The position numbers were made by a program, and so were the translations under genes. Under the pieces are notes generated by a model that worked only from the letters and a program-made list of their open reading frames with translations, was not told the origin of the DNA and made no database searches. Shown in pieces: positions 12,594 to 24,830 of a stretch of 64,000 bases of DNA; position 1 is the first letter of the stretch, and every line of letters starts with the position of its first letter. Source of the DNA: Branchiostoma lanceolatum (lineage: Eukaryota; Chordata; Leptocardii; Amphioxiformes; Branchiostomatidae); contig NC_089727.1 in assembly GCF_035083965.1 (NCBI RefSeq), forward strand, positions 16,382,769-16,446,768. The letters are read 5' to 3'.

Positions 12594-14002
12594 TGTTAGA
12601 TATTCTGACAATAGAATTGTGTACATAGACAAAGGGCTGGCAACTCCTGTGTAACTTCAAAATCTTGCCAGCTGGGAAACTTGGCAGGATTTATCTAAAA
12701 ATGATGGAAATTTCTAAGGGTGTCCTAATCATGGCTGTGACTTTGTATAGTCTATTCATACAATACTTTTTGCTTGTAAAATCTTTTATGGAAACTAGAT
12801 GAGGATGTTTTTAACATTTGCCACTATTTTATAGTATCAAGACAGATAAAGAATTTGACCAAGGGCAGCTTTTTTTTCAGCAGTTCACAAATATTTGTGA
12901 CTTTTAACACAAGTTTATATAGGTTTGCTATAAACAAGCTGTTGTAAACATTGCCCTGTGCTCCCTTCAGGCAACCAGCTGCTATTAACGTTTTAACAGG
13001 ATTGATGAATATGCAGGATCAAAATCAAGATGCTCTAAGAGAACACTATCCAAAGATGTACATACTTTATTATCTATCACATGTAATTTTCCTTCACTTG
13101 AACATCATATTTGTAGTATATTGGAGCCTTCTGAAGGTGAATATCTTTATATTTTGGAGTATGATGTAAATTTGGATGGCTTGTATGAGATATAAATGTT
13201 CCATCTATTTGTACTTTTGTGAAAAAAAGAAAGAAAGAGAGAGAAGTACTTGTAAGTACAAATGTGTGAATGGTGTATCAGTTATCCAATGAATTGATTA
13301 CATCCTTTATCTCTGCACGTTTCTGCTGACTGACATTTTATCTTGGTATAATTTCAGTTGTGCTAAAATGAACTCATTAGGCCAATTGGATGTGTCAGCA
13401 AATAGCTTTTTACATGCAGATGCAGATAGTATATATTGATGCCACTTGGGTTTTTAAGATGAATTGAAATGTAAATATTTGTTCTATTGATCACTAAAGG
13501 GCTTGCTAAGCAATGCTTTGTAGTACATGTACCTTATTATTGGAGAGTATTTTTGCCAGATCAACACAAACTAGTTAATACATGTATAATGTTATGCACA
13601 TTTACCTGTAGCTCCAAAAAGTTTGTGTATCGGACCATGAAGAAGCAACATCATCCTTACGCAGCCAAGTTGGTACATTGTCTTTTATTTCAGTTCAAAA
13701 CTGGAATGATCTATTAGTATAGAATACAACCATGGGCTTGGAATGGAAGCAATGTGCTGTCTCATTATTCTTTTGCAATAACAATATTAACTGAATTAGC
13801 ATGAAAGCTGTCATTGAAAAGTGCAATTTCGTAATGATAGTAGTTCTGCATTTAGACCCACCGACGTCATTATATTCTACAGTATACACAGGGTATCAAC
13901 ATCCGTTTATTTATTAGAACTTTGAAGGACATTCAAAAATAAGTCTCTATATCTATATGTACATACCCCCTTATTGAAAGACAAACCACACATAAGACCA
14001 TT
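12594..14002 (+). other. 3' flank of the death receptor / convergent intergenic region
   Basis: This is the presumed 3' UTR of the plus-strand receptor, converging on the minus-strand TNFR-A gene. A minus-strand AATAAATAAA (plus 13906-13916) is a good polyadenylation signal for TNFR-A, about 90 bp past its stop. No further gene is seen. The whole stretch recurs at 17571-18975, where it no longer follows a death receptor and so is an orphan 3' flank. Confidence 0.6.
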
Positions 14003-16923
14003 TTACACAACAATGGTGAGCTCCGCAGAAAGCGAGTTTTCGGTTTCAGTACGCGTTGATATCTCCACAATTTCCACCTCCTGTGACGTATCCTGTTCCA
14101 TCAAGGGTTCTTGCATATGCACATGTATTACCCTTTCCCTTTCATACCTTTTACTATCACGCTTAACGTAAAGACAGAAGATCCCAAGAACTGTAGCTAC
14201 AATGACGGCTAGCACTACACCAAGTGCCGTTGGTGGTACAGGACTTTGACCTGAATACTGTCCTGTCGAGAAATCCGCACTAGCATTGACTGACGTTGCG
14301 ATGAAGATGGGTTGCTGCACTGTTAGTACAGCCCTGTCGTATGCAGAAGTGGTGGTCCTTGTATCGTTTGGAGGGGGCCATTTTGTTGGAGACGTCCTGG
14401 ATGAGACGAAGTGGAATTCTGAAGATGTTTGGTAAACTTCTGACGTTCGTTTTTCCCTGTCTTTTGATGGTTTGCTGTTAGACTGAGTAGTTCGTTGTGG
14501 CAAGAACTTTGTTGTTGTGCTTTCTCCTATAAAAAACATACAGTATTTTGTTATATATGAGGTTCCAATGTACTGTGTGAGAAATTGAAAGAAATGAAAA
14601 GATGGCAAATAATTTATTATGAACGTGATCACCTTTAGCTAGGGTGGATTGTTCCATGTTGTCCAGGGGTGGGGGGTAGGGAGGGTCTATGATGGGTCCG
14701 CACTGAAAGCCAGGTTTCACCCCTGTGACGTCACACTCGTCTTGGCGGTCGGCAATGTTCGGGTATTCGGGAAAACACCAGGAACAGCGATCACAGTCGC
14801 CAGTTATGTCGTCATAGAAATAGCCTGGAAACCATTCAGAGCTCAGTTAAGGCTGGGAAGATACATATGCGATCCTCAAATACATTTTTCTTACAAAACA
14901 GTATTCTTTCCTGGCATGCAAATCATCTTTAAGATACAAGATGTCATATAAAAAACGAAAGTTTTTGTTTGTTTTATTTTACTTTCGGTGACCATCTTAT
15001 TTAGGACATAAGAAAGGACGACTACTCTTACACACTTTAAAAGGTTTAGAAAACTTATTTTACCAATGACGCAAATTCCACATTTGCGGTTTTTGGTAGG
15101 CGTGCACTCCCTTTTGGTCAGCTCGTGGGTAGCACAGACAGAGCACTGTTCGCATCGTCTCCAGCTGCTAGACGTTCCCGAAAACGTCTCCCCAGCGACA
15201 CACGGCTCACACACCGTGTCTGCGTGCTCTGTACACTCTACGGACACGCCTTGGCCGGGAGGACACTTGGAACAGTTCTTACAGACCAGTCTGCCGTCCG
15301 AGTCGACGGTTTTATATTTCCGTCCGTGTCCGCGACATTGGATGTCTGATGCTGTTGTTGGCAAAGTATTGAGCGTCCGGATTGGAAGAACAGCGACCTA
15401 GAATCATATAGCATAGTAAGCATAGTTTTACAATGCAAACACGAAAGGAATAATCCACTATTCCAAAATATTTGATAGGTTTTCTACCGTGGCAAATTTT
15501 GGAGGCATCTCGAAGGCATGTCGGTGGCAAGATGCCTCCAAAATTTGTGCTTGTCGGCCACGGTAGTTTTCTAAGTAGACCTTTGTAAGTCTTGTAACAT
15601 TGGTATAGCATCCTAATACCATGAAAAGTATTAGTGCGTATGTAACACGTGACCGAAACTGGATACGACTTTCATTATTCACGTCGTCTATAACCCACAT
15701 CCTTAAGGCCTTTATGTTTGTGACCTTTAGATTAAACACTGTAAAACGAACCCAGCAACTGTAACCATGTTGTGACCAAATATGGTGGCATTATAAACAC
15801 GCAAATGGATAAACACCGGTACCCGAAATGAATAATGAAAACAAAAATCACTCTCTAACAGTCTATGATCTATAAGTAAAATGTTAATGGTTTTCCGAAC
15901 GTTCCCTTTAACGATTAACGCTAGCAAAGCATAGAACCCATTGTCACATTGCATATCATCTATGACATATATCATTATATGTACTTTATGGGGCTATGAA
16001 GACCAGTAAGCTGTAACGATATCTTGTCAAAATTCAGACTTCCTTCTATAATTGAGTCCACAAACGGAAGGTCACTGGAAAACCTGTAATTTGCGTTTCT
16101 CTCACGGTGCGTATACACAATACATGGTTGTCTTAAACCACGTCTACGTAGCTTTTCCGACGTACTCTTTTGTTTACCTGGGGCTATCGATCACCGTAGC
16201 AGAACAAACATGGGCGCCAACGTGGAACGTTTCCTGTTCATGTGGCAAATGTAAATAGTGGCTCGAATATGAAAGCTGATATTACCTCCTTTTGCTACTC
16301 AGGTAACCATTATTTCAGGATCCTTGCATGTTACATGGACTCAAGGAAGTGCAGTAGCCCAAGTTAACCGTGACAACGTACTCTCCAAGCAGAGGTTGGT
16401 TTCGGCTTGTTTTTAACGTCTTTTTAGCCGCTTTTGTCGGGCTTTTGTCACAGTTTATGTCGGCCACCAACACCGGTCGAAAGAAACCGTGACAAAATAG
16501 AACCCCCGACAAAAACGCATAAAAAGAGGTCAAAAACAAGCCGAACCCCAACCTCTGCTTGGAGAGTAGTGACGACGAGCTAAGTGGTCCTGCAAGTTCA
16601 TCGCCGGAGCCGCCATTTTTCTCGTCATAATACACGAGGTTGCTTATCTAATTAGCCATAGTGTGCAAAGTATATCCGTCCTAGCTAAGGACCTAGACAC
16701 ATAGTATAGCCTATAGGCACATGGAACTCTGTGTTATGCTGTATACATTCTAGAAGAAAGTTCCCGCCAAAACACAACGACCAGTGACATGCCCGCGGTC
16801 GTTTTTGTTACTGTTAACGTTAACCCTATCAGGTTCCAAATACACTGTTGTAGGGGACGACAATCCACCTCACAAGCGGAGTATGCTTACCACAAAGCAC
16901 AAGGAGAGGCACTTTTCCTCCAT
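14003..16923 (-). CDS. TNFR-A copy 1: type I TNFR-like receptor without death domain
   Basis: Exons in transcript order: 16891-16923, 15064-15397, 14633-14824, 14003-14526; phases match and total 361 codons with stop. The signal peptide spans the first splice: MEEKCLSLCFV joined to VAVLPIRTLNTLPTTA. The ectodomain has TNFR cysteine-rich repeats (for example CKNCSKCPPGQG and CEPCVAGETFSGTSSSWRRC), a further Cys-rich exon of 192 bp, then a Ser/Thr/Pro stalk. One membrane helix follows (LGVVLAVIVATVLGIFCLYV), then a tail of about 55 residues. The tail lacks a death domain but holds TSQE, fitting the (P/S/A/T)x(Q/E)E TRAF-binding consensus. A TATA box and a kappaB-type site lie just upstream. A ligand cannot be assigned. 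Confidence 0.88.
15478..15568. repeat. Short palindromic element in TNFR-A intron 1 (copy 1)
   Basis: The arms around GGCAAATTTTGGAGGCATCT and its near complement face each other, with CCGTGG / CCACGG at the outer ends. The copy at 20451-20541 is identical because it lies in the duplication. Confidence 0.6.
16381..16566. mobile_element. TA-flanked MITE, CTCTCCAAGCAGAGG family (copy 1)
   Basis: The inverted ends begin CTCTCCAAGCAGAGGTTGG and are flanked on both sides by TA, as for Tc1/mariner-type insertions. Inner arms (GGCTTGTTTTTAACG and others) also pair, so the whole 186 bp can fold back. Relatives lie at 30351-30516, about 50403-50514, 51107-51262 and 51721-51890. It sits in intron 1 of TNFR-A and is repeated at 21354-21539. 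Confidence 0.8.
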
Positions 16924-16994
16924 GATGCCTTTTCCTCTTGCCCCCTCACATGTCGAACGAGGAAATGCCGCAGGGTTGCACAGCACGCCCCTTC

Positions 16995-17002
16995 TATTTA
17001 TA
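16995..17002 (-). promoter_or_regulatory. TATA box of TNFR-A copy 1
   Basis: TATAAATA on the minus strand, about 70 bp upstream of the start codon at 16923, which leaves room for a short 5' UTR. It recurs at 21968-21975 in the second copy. Confidence 0.65.
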
Positions 17003-17051
17003 CCTTACATGGATAGACAAATACAGTCATTCGAAACTAAGGCAACGTACA

Positions 17052-17061
17052 GGGACTTCCC
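17052..17061. promoter_or_regulatory. Candidate NF-kappaB site, TNFR-A copy 1
   Basis: GGGACTTCCC matches the Rel consensus GGGRNNYYCC exactly. It lies about 50 bp upstream of the TATA box and about 130 bp upstream of the ATG, a proximal-promoter position. Binding is inferred from sequence alone. Confidence 0.55.
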
Positions 17062-18975
17062 GACTGTTTCAGGCATGCGTACTTCTGCGCATGCCTAGAC
17101 ATTGTATAGACCTTGCCCGGGCTTGAAAATGATACTGTCGTTGATGTTTTTTTATTGTCGTATTTTATAAGATACGTCCGAATATTCTAACACACATATA
17201 ATGCTCTGTCTTCTTCTTGCCCTTTATGTGTATTTTGTCAATGTTCCGGCATTATAAGCTCTAGCAAAAGTAATGGTACCTTAATTATTCACAACAGACA
17301 GCAGCGATTTGAGTGAAAGTTCGGTCAGTTGGACTGCTGGTGATTTGAGGTTTTGTGTGGTCGGACTAGAAAACGTAAAAGTAAAGGCAAAAATAGTCAT
17401 CCTCTAGTAAGGTACATTATGGCTGTAATCATACCATGTAAAGAAAAAGTCTGGCCAATTCGGAAAGATAAGTTGTTTATTGTTCTGATGTATACATGGC
17501 GTAGGAGTGGCTGGATTGGCAGCCTACATTTCTACAAGCTTAAGGACGCCAACCGTTCACATGTGTAGGAAGATATTCTGACAATAGAATTGTGTACATA
17601 GACAAAGGGCTGGCAACTCCTGTGTAACTTCAAAATCTTGCCAGCTGGGAAACTTGGCAGGATTTATCTAAAAATGATGGAAATTTCTAAGGGTGTCCTA
17701 ATCATGGCTGTGACTTTGTATAGTCTATTCATACAATACTTTTTGCTTGTAAAATCTTTTATGGAAACTAGATGAGGATGTTTTTAACATTTGCCACTAT
17801 TTTATAGTATCAAGACAGATAAAGAATTTGACCAAGGGCAGCTTTTTTTTCAGCAGTTCACAAATATTTGTGACTTTTAACACAAGTTTATATAGGTTTG
17901 CTATAAACAAGCTGTTGTAAACATTGCCCTGTGCTCCCTTCAGGCAACCAGCTGCTATTAACGTTTTAACAGGATTGATGAATATGCAGGATCAAAATCA
18001 AGATGCTCTAAGAGAACACTATCCAAAGATGTACATACTTTATTATCTATCACATGTAATTTTCCTTCACTTGAACATCATATTTGTAGTATATTGGAGC
18101 CTTCTGAAGGTGAATATCTTTATATTTTGGAGTATGATGTAAATTTGGATGGCTTGTATGAGATATAAATGTTCCATCTATTTGTACTTTTGTGAAAAAA
18201 AGAAAGAAAGAGAGAGAAGTACTTGTAAGTACAAATGTGTGAATGGTGTATCAGTTATCCAATGAATTGATTACATCCTTTATCTCTGCACGTTTCTGCT
18301 GACTGACATTTTATCTTGGTATAATTTCAGTTGTGCTAAAATGAACTCATTAGGCCAATTGGATGTGTCAGCAAATAGCTTTTTACATGCAGATGCAGAT
18401 AGTATATATTGATGCCACTTGGGTTTTTAAGATGAATTGAAATGTAAATATTTGTTCTATTGATCACTAAAGGGCTTGCTAAGCAATGCTTTGTAGTACA
18501 TGTACCTTATTATTGGAGAGTATTTTTGCCAGATCAACACAAACTAGTTAATACATGTATAATGTTATGCACATTTACCTGTAGCTCCAAAAAGTTTGTG
18601 TATCGGACCATGAAGAAGCAACATCATCCTTACGCAGCCAAGTTGGTACATTGTCTTTTATTTCAGTTCAAAACTGGAATGATCTATTAGTATAGAATAC
18701 AACCATGGGCTTGGAATGGAAGCAATGTGCTGTCTCATTATTCTTTTGCAATAACAATATTAACTGAATTAGCATGAAAGCTGTCATTGAAAAGTGCAAT
18801 TTCGTAATGATAGTAGTTCTGCATTTAGACCCACCGACGTCATTATATTCTACAGTATACACAGGGTATCAACATCCGTTTATTTATTAGAACTTTGAAG
18901 GACATTCAAAAATAAGTCTCTATATCTATATGTACATACCCCCTTATTGAAAGACAAACCACACATAAGACCATT

Positions 18976-21896
18976 TTACACAACAATGGTGAGCTCCGCA
19001 GAAAGCGAGTTTTCGGTTTCAGTACGCGTTGATATCTCCACAATTTCCACCTCCTGTGACGTATCCTGTTCCATCAAGGGTTCTTGCATATGCACATGTA
19101 TTACCCTTTCCCTTTCATACCTTTTACTATCACGCTTAACGTAAAGACAGAAGATCCCAAGAACTGTAGCTACAATGACGGCTAGCACTACACCAAGTGC
19201 CGTTGGTGGTACAGGACTTTGACCTGAATACTGTCCTGTCGAGAAATCCGCACTAGCATTGACTGACGTTGCGATGAAGATGGGTTGCTGCACTGTTAGT
19301 ACAGCCCTGTCGTATGCAGAAGTGGTGGTCCTTGTATCGTTTGGAGGGGGCCATTTTGTTGGAGACGTCCTGGATGAGACGAAGTGGAATTCTGAAGATG
19401 TTTGGTAAACTTCTGACGTTCGTTTTTCCCTGTCTTTTGATGGTTTGCTGTTAGACTGAGTAGTTCGTTGTGGCAAGAACTTTGTTGTTGTGCTTTCTCC
19501 TATAAAAAACATACAGTATTTTGTTATATATGAGGTTCCAATGTACTGTGTGAGAAATTGAAAGAAATGAAAAGATGGCAAATAATTTATTATGAACGTG
19601 ATCACCTTTAGCTAGGGTGGATTGTTCCATGTTGTCCAGGGGTGGGGGGTAGGGAGGGTCTATGATGGGTCCGCACTGAAAGCCAGGTTTCACCCCTGTG
19701 ACGTCACACTCGTCTTGGCGGTCGGCAATGTTCGGGTATTCGGGAAAACACCAGGAACAGCGATCACAGTCGCCAGTTATGTCGTCATAGAAATAGCCTG
19801 GAAACCATTCAGAGCTCAGTTAAGGCTGGGAAGATACATATGCGATCCTCAAATACATTTTTCTTACAAAACAGTATTCTTTCCTGGCATGCAAATCATC
19901 TTTAAGATACAAGATGTCATATAAAAAACGAAAGTTTTTGTTTGTTTTATTTTACTTTCGGTGACCATCTTATTTAGGACATAAGAAAGGACGACTACTC
20001 TTACACACTTTAAAAGGTTTAGAAAACTTATTTTACCAATGACGCAAATTCCACATTTGCGGTTTTTGGTAGGCGTGCACTCCCTTTTGGTCAGCTCGTG
20101 GGTAGCACAGACAGAGCACTGTTCGCATCGTCTCCAGCTGCTAGACGTTCCCGAAAACGTCTCCCCAGCGACACACGGCTCACACACCGTGTCTGCGTGC
20201 TCTGTACACTCTACGGACACGCCTTGGCCGGGAGGACACTTGGAACAGTTCTTACAGACCAGTCTGCCGTCCGAGTCGACGGTTTTATATTTCCGTCCGT
20301 GTCCGCGACATTGGATGTCTGATGCTGTTGTTGGCAAAGTATTGAGCGTCCGGATTGGAAGAACAGCGACCTAGAATCATATAGCATAGTAAGCATAGTT
20401 TTACAATGCAAACACGAAAGGAATAATCCACTATTCCAAAATATTTGATAGGTTTTCTACCGTGGCAAATTTTGGAGGCATCTCGAAGGCATGTCGGTGG
20501 CAAGATGCCTCCAAAATTTGTGCTTGTCGGCCACGGTAGTTTTCTAAGTAGACCTTTGTAAGTCTTGTAACATTGGTATAGCATCCTAATACCATGAAAA
20601 GTATTAGTGCGTATGTAACACGTGACCGAAACTGGATACGACTTTCATTATTCACGTCGTCTATAACCCACATCCTTAAGGCCTTTATGTTTGTGACCTT
20701 TAGATTAAACACTGTAAAACGAACCCAGCAACTGTAACCATGTTGTGACCAAATATGGTGGCATTATAAACACGCAAATGGATAAACACCGGTACCCGAA
20801 ATGAATAATGAAAACAAAAATCACTCTCTAACAGTCTATGATCTATAAGTAAAATGTTAATGGTTTTCCGAACGTTCCCTTTAACGATTAACGCTAGCAA
20901 AGCATAGAACCCATTGTCACATTGCATATCATCTATGACATATATCATTATATGTACTTTATGGGGCTATGAAGACCAGTAAGCTGTAACGATATCTTGT
21001 CAAAATTCAGACTTCCTTCTATAATTGAGTCCACAAACGGAAGGTCACTGGAAAACCTGTAATTTGCGTTTCTCTCACGGTGCGTATACACAATACATGG
21101 TTGTCTTAAACCACGTCTACGTAGCTTTTCCGACGTACTCTTTTGTTTACCTGGGGCTATCGATCACCGTAGCAGAACAAACATGGGCGCCAACGTGGAA
21201 CGTTTCCTGTTCATGTGGCAAATGTAAATAGTGGCTCGAATATGAAAGCTGATATTACCTCCTTTTGCTACTCAGGTAACCATTATTTCAGGATCCTTGC
21301 ATGTTACATGGACTCAAGGAAGTGCAGTAGCCCAAGTTAACCGTGACAACGTACTCTCCAAGCAGAGGTTGGTTTCGGCTTGTTTTTAACGTCTTTTTAG
21401 CCGCTTTTGTCGGGCTTTTGTCACAGTTTATGTCGGCCACCAACACCGGTCGAAAGAAACCGTGACAAAATAGAACCCCCGACAAAAACGCATAAAAAGA
21501 GGTCAAAAACAAGCCGAACCCCAACCTCTGCTTGGAGAGTAGTGACGACGAGCTAAGTGGTCCTGCAAGTTCATCGCCGGAGCCGCCATTTTTCTCGTCA
21601 TAATACACGAGGTTGCTTATCTAATTAGCCATAGTGTGCAAAGTATATCCGTCCTAGCTAAGGACCTAGACACATAGTATAGCCTATAGGCACATGGAAC
21701 TCTGTGTTATGCTGTATACATTCTAGAAGAAAGTTCCCGCCAAAACACAACGACCAGTGACATGCCCGCGGTCGTTTTTGTTACTGTTAACGTTAACCCT
21801 ATCAGGTTCCAAATACACTGTTGTAGGGGACGACAATCCACCTCACAAGCGGAGTATGCTTACCACAAAGCACAAGGAGAGGCACTTTTCCTCCAT
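18976..21896 (-). CDS. TNFR-A copy 2: type I TNFR-like receptor without death domain
   Basis: Exons: 21864-21896, 20037-20370, 19606-19797, 18976-19499. The predicted 360-residue protein is identical to TNFR-A copy 1: a signal peptide split over the first intron, TNFR cysteine-rich repeats, a Ser/Thr stalk, one membrane helix and a short tail with TSQE. The copy carries its own TATA box (21968-21975) and kappaB-type site (22025-22034), so it could be expressed on its own. Its 3' neighbour is the orphan 3' flank of the death receptor. Whether both copies exist in the genome depends on the duplication being real rather than an assembly error. Confidence 0.85.
20451..20541. repeat. Short palindromic element in TNFR-A intron 1 (copy 2)
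   Basis: Duplicate of the palindrome at 15478-15568. Confidence 0.6.
21354..21539. mobile_element. TA-flanked MITE, CTCTCCAAGCAGAGG family (copy 2)
   Basis: Same element as 16381-16566, present because it was inside the duplicated block, not a separate insertion. Confidence 0.8.
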
Positions 21897-21967
21897 GATG
21901 CCTTTTCCTCTTGCCCCCTCACATGTCGAACGAGGAAATGCCGCAGGGTTGCACAGCACGCCCCTTC

Positions 21968-21975
21968 TATTTATA
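21968..21975 (-). promoter_or_regulatory. TATA box of TNFR-A copy 2
   Basis: TATAAATA on the minus strand at the same distance from the start codon (21896) as in copy 1. Confidence 0.65.
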
Positions 21976-22024
21976 CCTTACATGGATAGACAAATACAGT
22001 CATTCGAAACTAAGGCAACGTACA

Positions 22025-22034
22025 GGGACTTCCC
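22025..22034. promoter_or_regulatory. Candidate NF-kappaB site, TNFR-A copy 2
   Basis: GGGACTTCCC, a duplicate of the site at 17052-17061. Confidence 0.55.
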
Positions 22035-22970
22035 GACTGTTTCAGGCATGCGTACTTCTGCGCATGCCTAGACATTGTATAGACCTTGCCCGGGCTTGAA
22101 AATGATACTGTCGTTGATGTTTTTTTATTGTCGTATTTTATAAGATACGTCCGAATATTCTAACACACATATAATGCTCTGTCTTCTTCTTGCCCTTTAT
22201 GTGTATTTTGTCAATGTTCCGGCATTATAAGCTCTAGCAAAAGTAATGGTACCTTAATTATTCACAACAGACAGCAGCGATTTGAGTGAAAGTTCGGTCA
22301 GTTGGACTGCTGGTGATTTGAGGTTTTGTGTGGTCGGACTAGAAAACGTAAAAGTAAAGGCAAAAATAGTCATCCTCTAGTAAGGTACATTATGGCTGTA
22401 ATCATACCATGTAAAGAAAAAGTCTGGCCAATTCGGAAAGATAAGTTGTTTATTGTTCTGATGTATACATGGCGTAGGAGTGGCTGGATTGGCAGCCTAC
22501 ATTTCTACAAGCTTAAGGACGCCAACCGTTCACATGTGTAGGAAGCTGCAAAGCCCCAGAACCGAAATAAATATAGGTACAGTTACAAAGATGGCCACAC
22601 CCAAGACAATACCACAAATAAAGCATTTTACAAAAATAATCTTATGATAATAGCGACAAATTCTATGTGTAATATTTTGCTTAATGCATTTTGGTATTCT
22701 GTCATCGACTACATTTCACCGAGTCGCTATGTACTTTATTGATAAAATACTATATATCGGTGAATGTCATTTGACATTTTCATTCAACTTTCTTCCGAAA
22801 GTTTCGAATACATGAAGTTGAAGCTACATGAAGTTAAAGCTACGTGTACATGTACTAATTTAGATTACATTGCAGTAGACCAAACTGAATCCACCGTGAT
22901 GGGATTATTTTCTGCATCGTTTCAATTGCGATACAATTCTGTAGGTAAATGTAACTGACTTTGTCAGTTA

Positions 22971-24688
22971 TCAAATGATAGTCGATATTATATTTTGAAA
23001 AGCCACGTCGTCATGGTTCTCTACCAAAGGCGTTTTGTCCGTCGGACTCTCAGACATCGGTAGCTCTATCAAACTTTCATTTCCTTCAAGAAGACAAGCT
23101 CTTGCCCGACGCTTGATAGAATAGACTAAAATAATGATCATTAAGGTGGAAACTGCTACAGCAATGCCAACAATAGCGCCAACATGGAAGGCGGAAGGGC
23201 CTGTGATCTTATGATCTTCGCCGAACTGACCAGACAGCCGTCTATTGGACGCCTGAGGCGCTAGAGACGCTTGCCTCGTGAGCATGCGCACCGAATCGAT
23301 AAGATGTTGAGTGGTGATGTCTTTGGCGAATGATGGAGATTCAGTCGGTGTACAGTGTGTCGACTTTTCTAGTTCCTCATTGGCTCCAAGAGAGTGGTCT
23401 TCTTCACCCACGTACCCAATCAGGTGGTGATGGTCTAGAGCCTCTACTAGTATTTAGAGAAAAACATGATTACAATGTCAATGATTGTATGAAATTAATT
23501 CAACATACATATATGAAATACATTTTTCGTGACCTCCGAATTCCAGCAAGCAACATAGTTTCGCTGCCTACAATATCATTCATAATTCTAAGATTATCAA
23601 GTTTAAGATTAAAGGTTACATTTCATAAGATATACTTTGCCCTTCTTACCCCCCCCCCCCTTATCCTTGCAGGGCTTTGATATAAGATGACATCACGTCC
23701 TTAAACTGAAGAACCACGAGTTCGCGTGTTGTTGCTCCGGAGTAAAAGAAGAAGTGCATCACTGCTCCGGAGTAAGAGTAGGAGGAGTCCTAACCTGTCC
23801 TATGACTAGTCTCCGTTGTTACATGCAGTGGAGGAGGGTAGGGGGCGTCCAGTATCGGCGCACACTGGAACCCCGGAGTCACTCCTGTCACGTTACACGC
23901 ACTCACGAAGTCCGTGATAGCCGGGTACTCAGGGTAACACCAGGAGCACACGTCACAGTCTCCAGTTATGTCGTTGTGAAACCAACCTACAAGGTTTAAC
24001 CGATCTTAGTTTATCGAATAGCACAAAAGCCTGAATACTGCATAGATAACCACTCAAGGTTACCTATTACAGCTTATGCAAAAAATTGGCCAGTCTATTT
24101 TTCTCCTTTCACAAATTTTTCGCCGAGCTCGAGTTTCCGTAAAAGCACTTATTAATAAGTTTCGAAACAAAAGGTCTCCGATGTCAGTCAACAAATTGTT
24201 TGACAAGAGTTAATGTTAACGTATATACGTGTTTTTTCATAGTTTGACAGCCTAACTCATCTCTCTATAGCGCTAGCGAAGATCCTAAAATGGAATGAAT
24301 GTCTACAAGAAGTTTCTATAACTTAAGATGTCACACCTGTTTCACAGGACCCGCATCTCCCATTCCTTGTGGGAGTGCACTCTCGCCTCCTCAGTTCATG
24401 GGTAGCACATTTGACGCACGATTCGCACCGCCTCCAGGTACTGTCAGTCCCAGAGAAGGTCTTCCCCGGCTCGCAGGCCTCACACACGGTGTCCTGGTAC
24501 TCAGTGCACGGCCTCAGGACCCCGTAGCCAGGGGAACAGGAGGAGCAGGGTACGCAGACAGGGTTCCCGTCCGGGTCGAGTGTTTTGTACTTCCGACTGT
24601 GACCTCGACACTCGATGTTTGGTGTAGCATGTGTCGTCAGACATTTGGCGGGCACAATGTTGATGACCAGGAATATCAGGATCACAAG
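22971..24688 (-). CDS. TNFR-B: paralogue of TNFR-A (start exon not found)
   Basis: Exons: 24337-24688, 23795-23986, 22971-23446, in phase with each other. The architecture mirrors TNFR-A: the end of a signal peptide (LVILIFLVINIVPAKC), cysteine-rich repeats with many shared residues (RKYKT, GKTFSGTDSTWRRC, CATHEL), a second Cys-rich exon of the same 192-bp length (CSWCYPEYPAI), a stalk, a membrane helix (GAIVGIAVAVSTLMIIILVY), and a short tail without death domain. The ATG exon should lie upstream with a phase 0 donor; I could not place it. The tail differs from TNFR-A and lacks its TSQE motif, so the two may couple differently. The receptor class is secure; the ligand is unknown. Confidence 0.83.
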
Positions 24689-24711
24689 CTGAAATGTTCA
24701 AGGCTAGATTG

Positions 24712-24830
24712 ATAATGATAATAATAATGATAATAACCTTTATTGTACATTCATGCCCTATCACGGGCTAAGTACAGGCATACAAAATACATGGTAACAT
24801 CCATACAGGATTTCTAATACTAATCTAAAA
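24712..24830 (-). mobile_element. Retroelement 3' tail
   Basis: On the minus strand, a stretch ending ...GTACAATAAAGGTT runs into an ATT/ATC-rich microsatellite tail (24712-24738). This looks like the 3' end of a LINE or SINE just upstream of the TNFR-B exon acceptor at 24689. The family was not identified. Confidence 0.4.

Larger units (their letters stand above)
12598..17570. repeat. Tandem duplication, copy 1 (4,973 bp)
   Basis: The block from 12598 recurs at 17571 with a constant offset of 4,973 bases to 22543. Every open frame that I compared is identical between copies, and so are the non-coding stretches that I compared. It starts four bases after the death receptor stop codon and includes that gene's 3' flank plus all of TNFR-A and roughly 650 bp upstream of its start codon. 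The dinucleotide AG is shared at the left edge, the junction and the right edge (12598, 17571, 22544). Confidence 0.95.
17571..22543. repeat. Tandem duplication, copy 2 (4,973 bp)
   Basis: The second copy of the block starting at 12598, same orientation, joined directly to copy 1. At its right edge the sequence changes after GGAAG (22541-22545) to unique DNA. No difference from copy 1 was noticed in the stretches compared. Confidence 0.95.

Noticed and set aside
15066-15401. 111-codon plus-strand frame over the TNFR-A cysteine exon
   Set aside because: Antisense shadow; the minus strand has the splice sites, cysteine spacing and paralogue in TNFR-B.
16315-16635. 106-codon minus-strand frame (and its duplicate at 21288-21608)
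   Set aside because: Most of it is the fold-back MITE 16381-16566 in intron 1 of TNFR-A.
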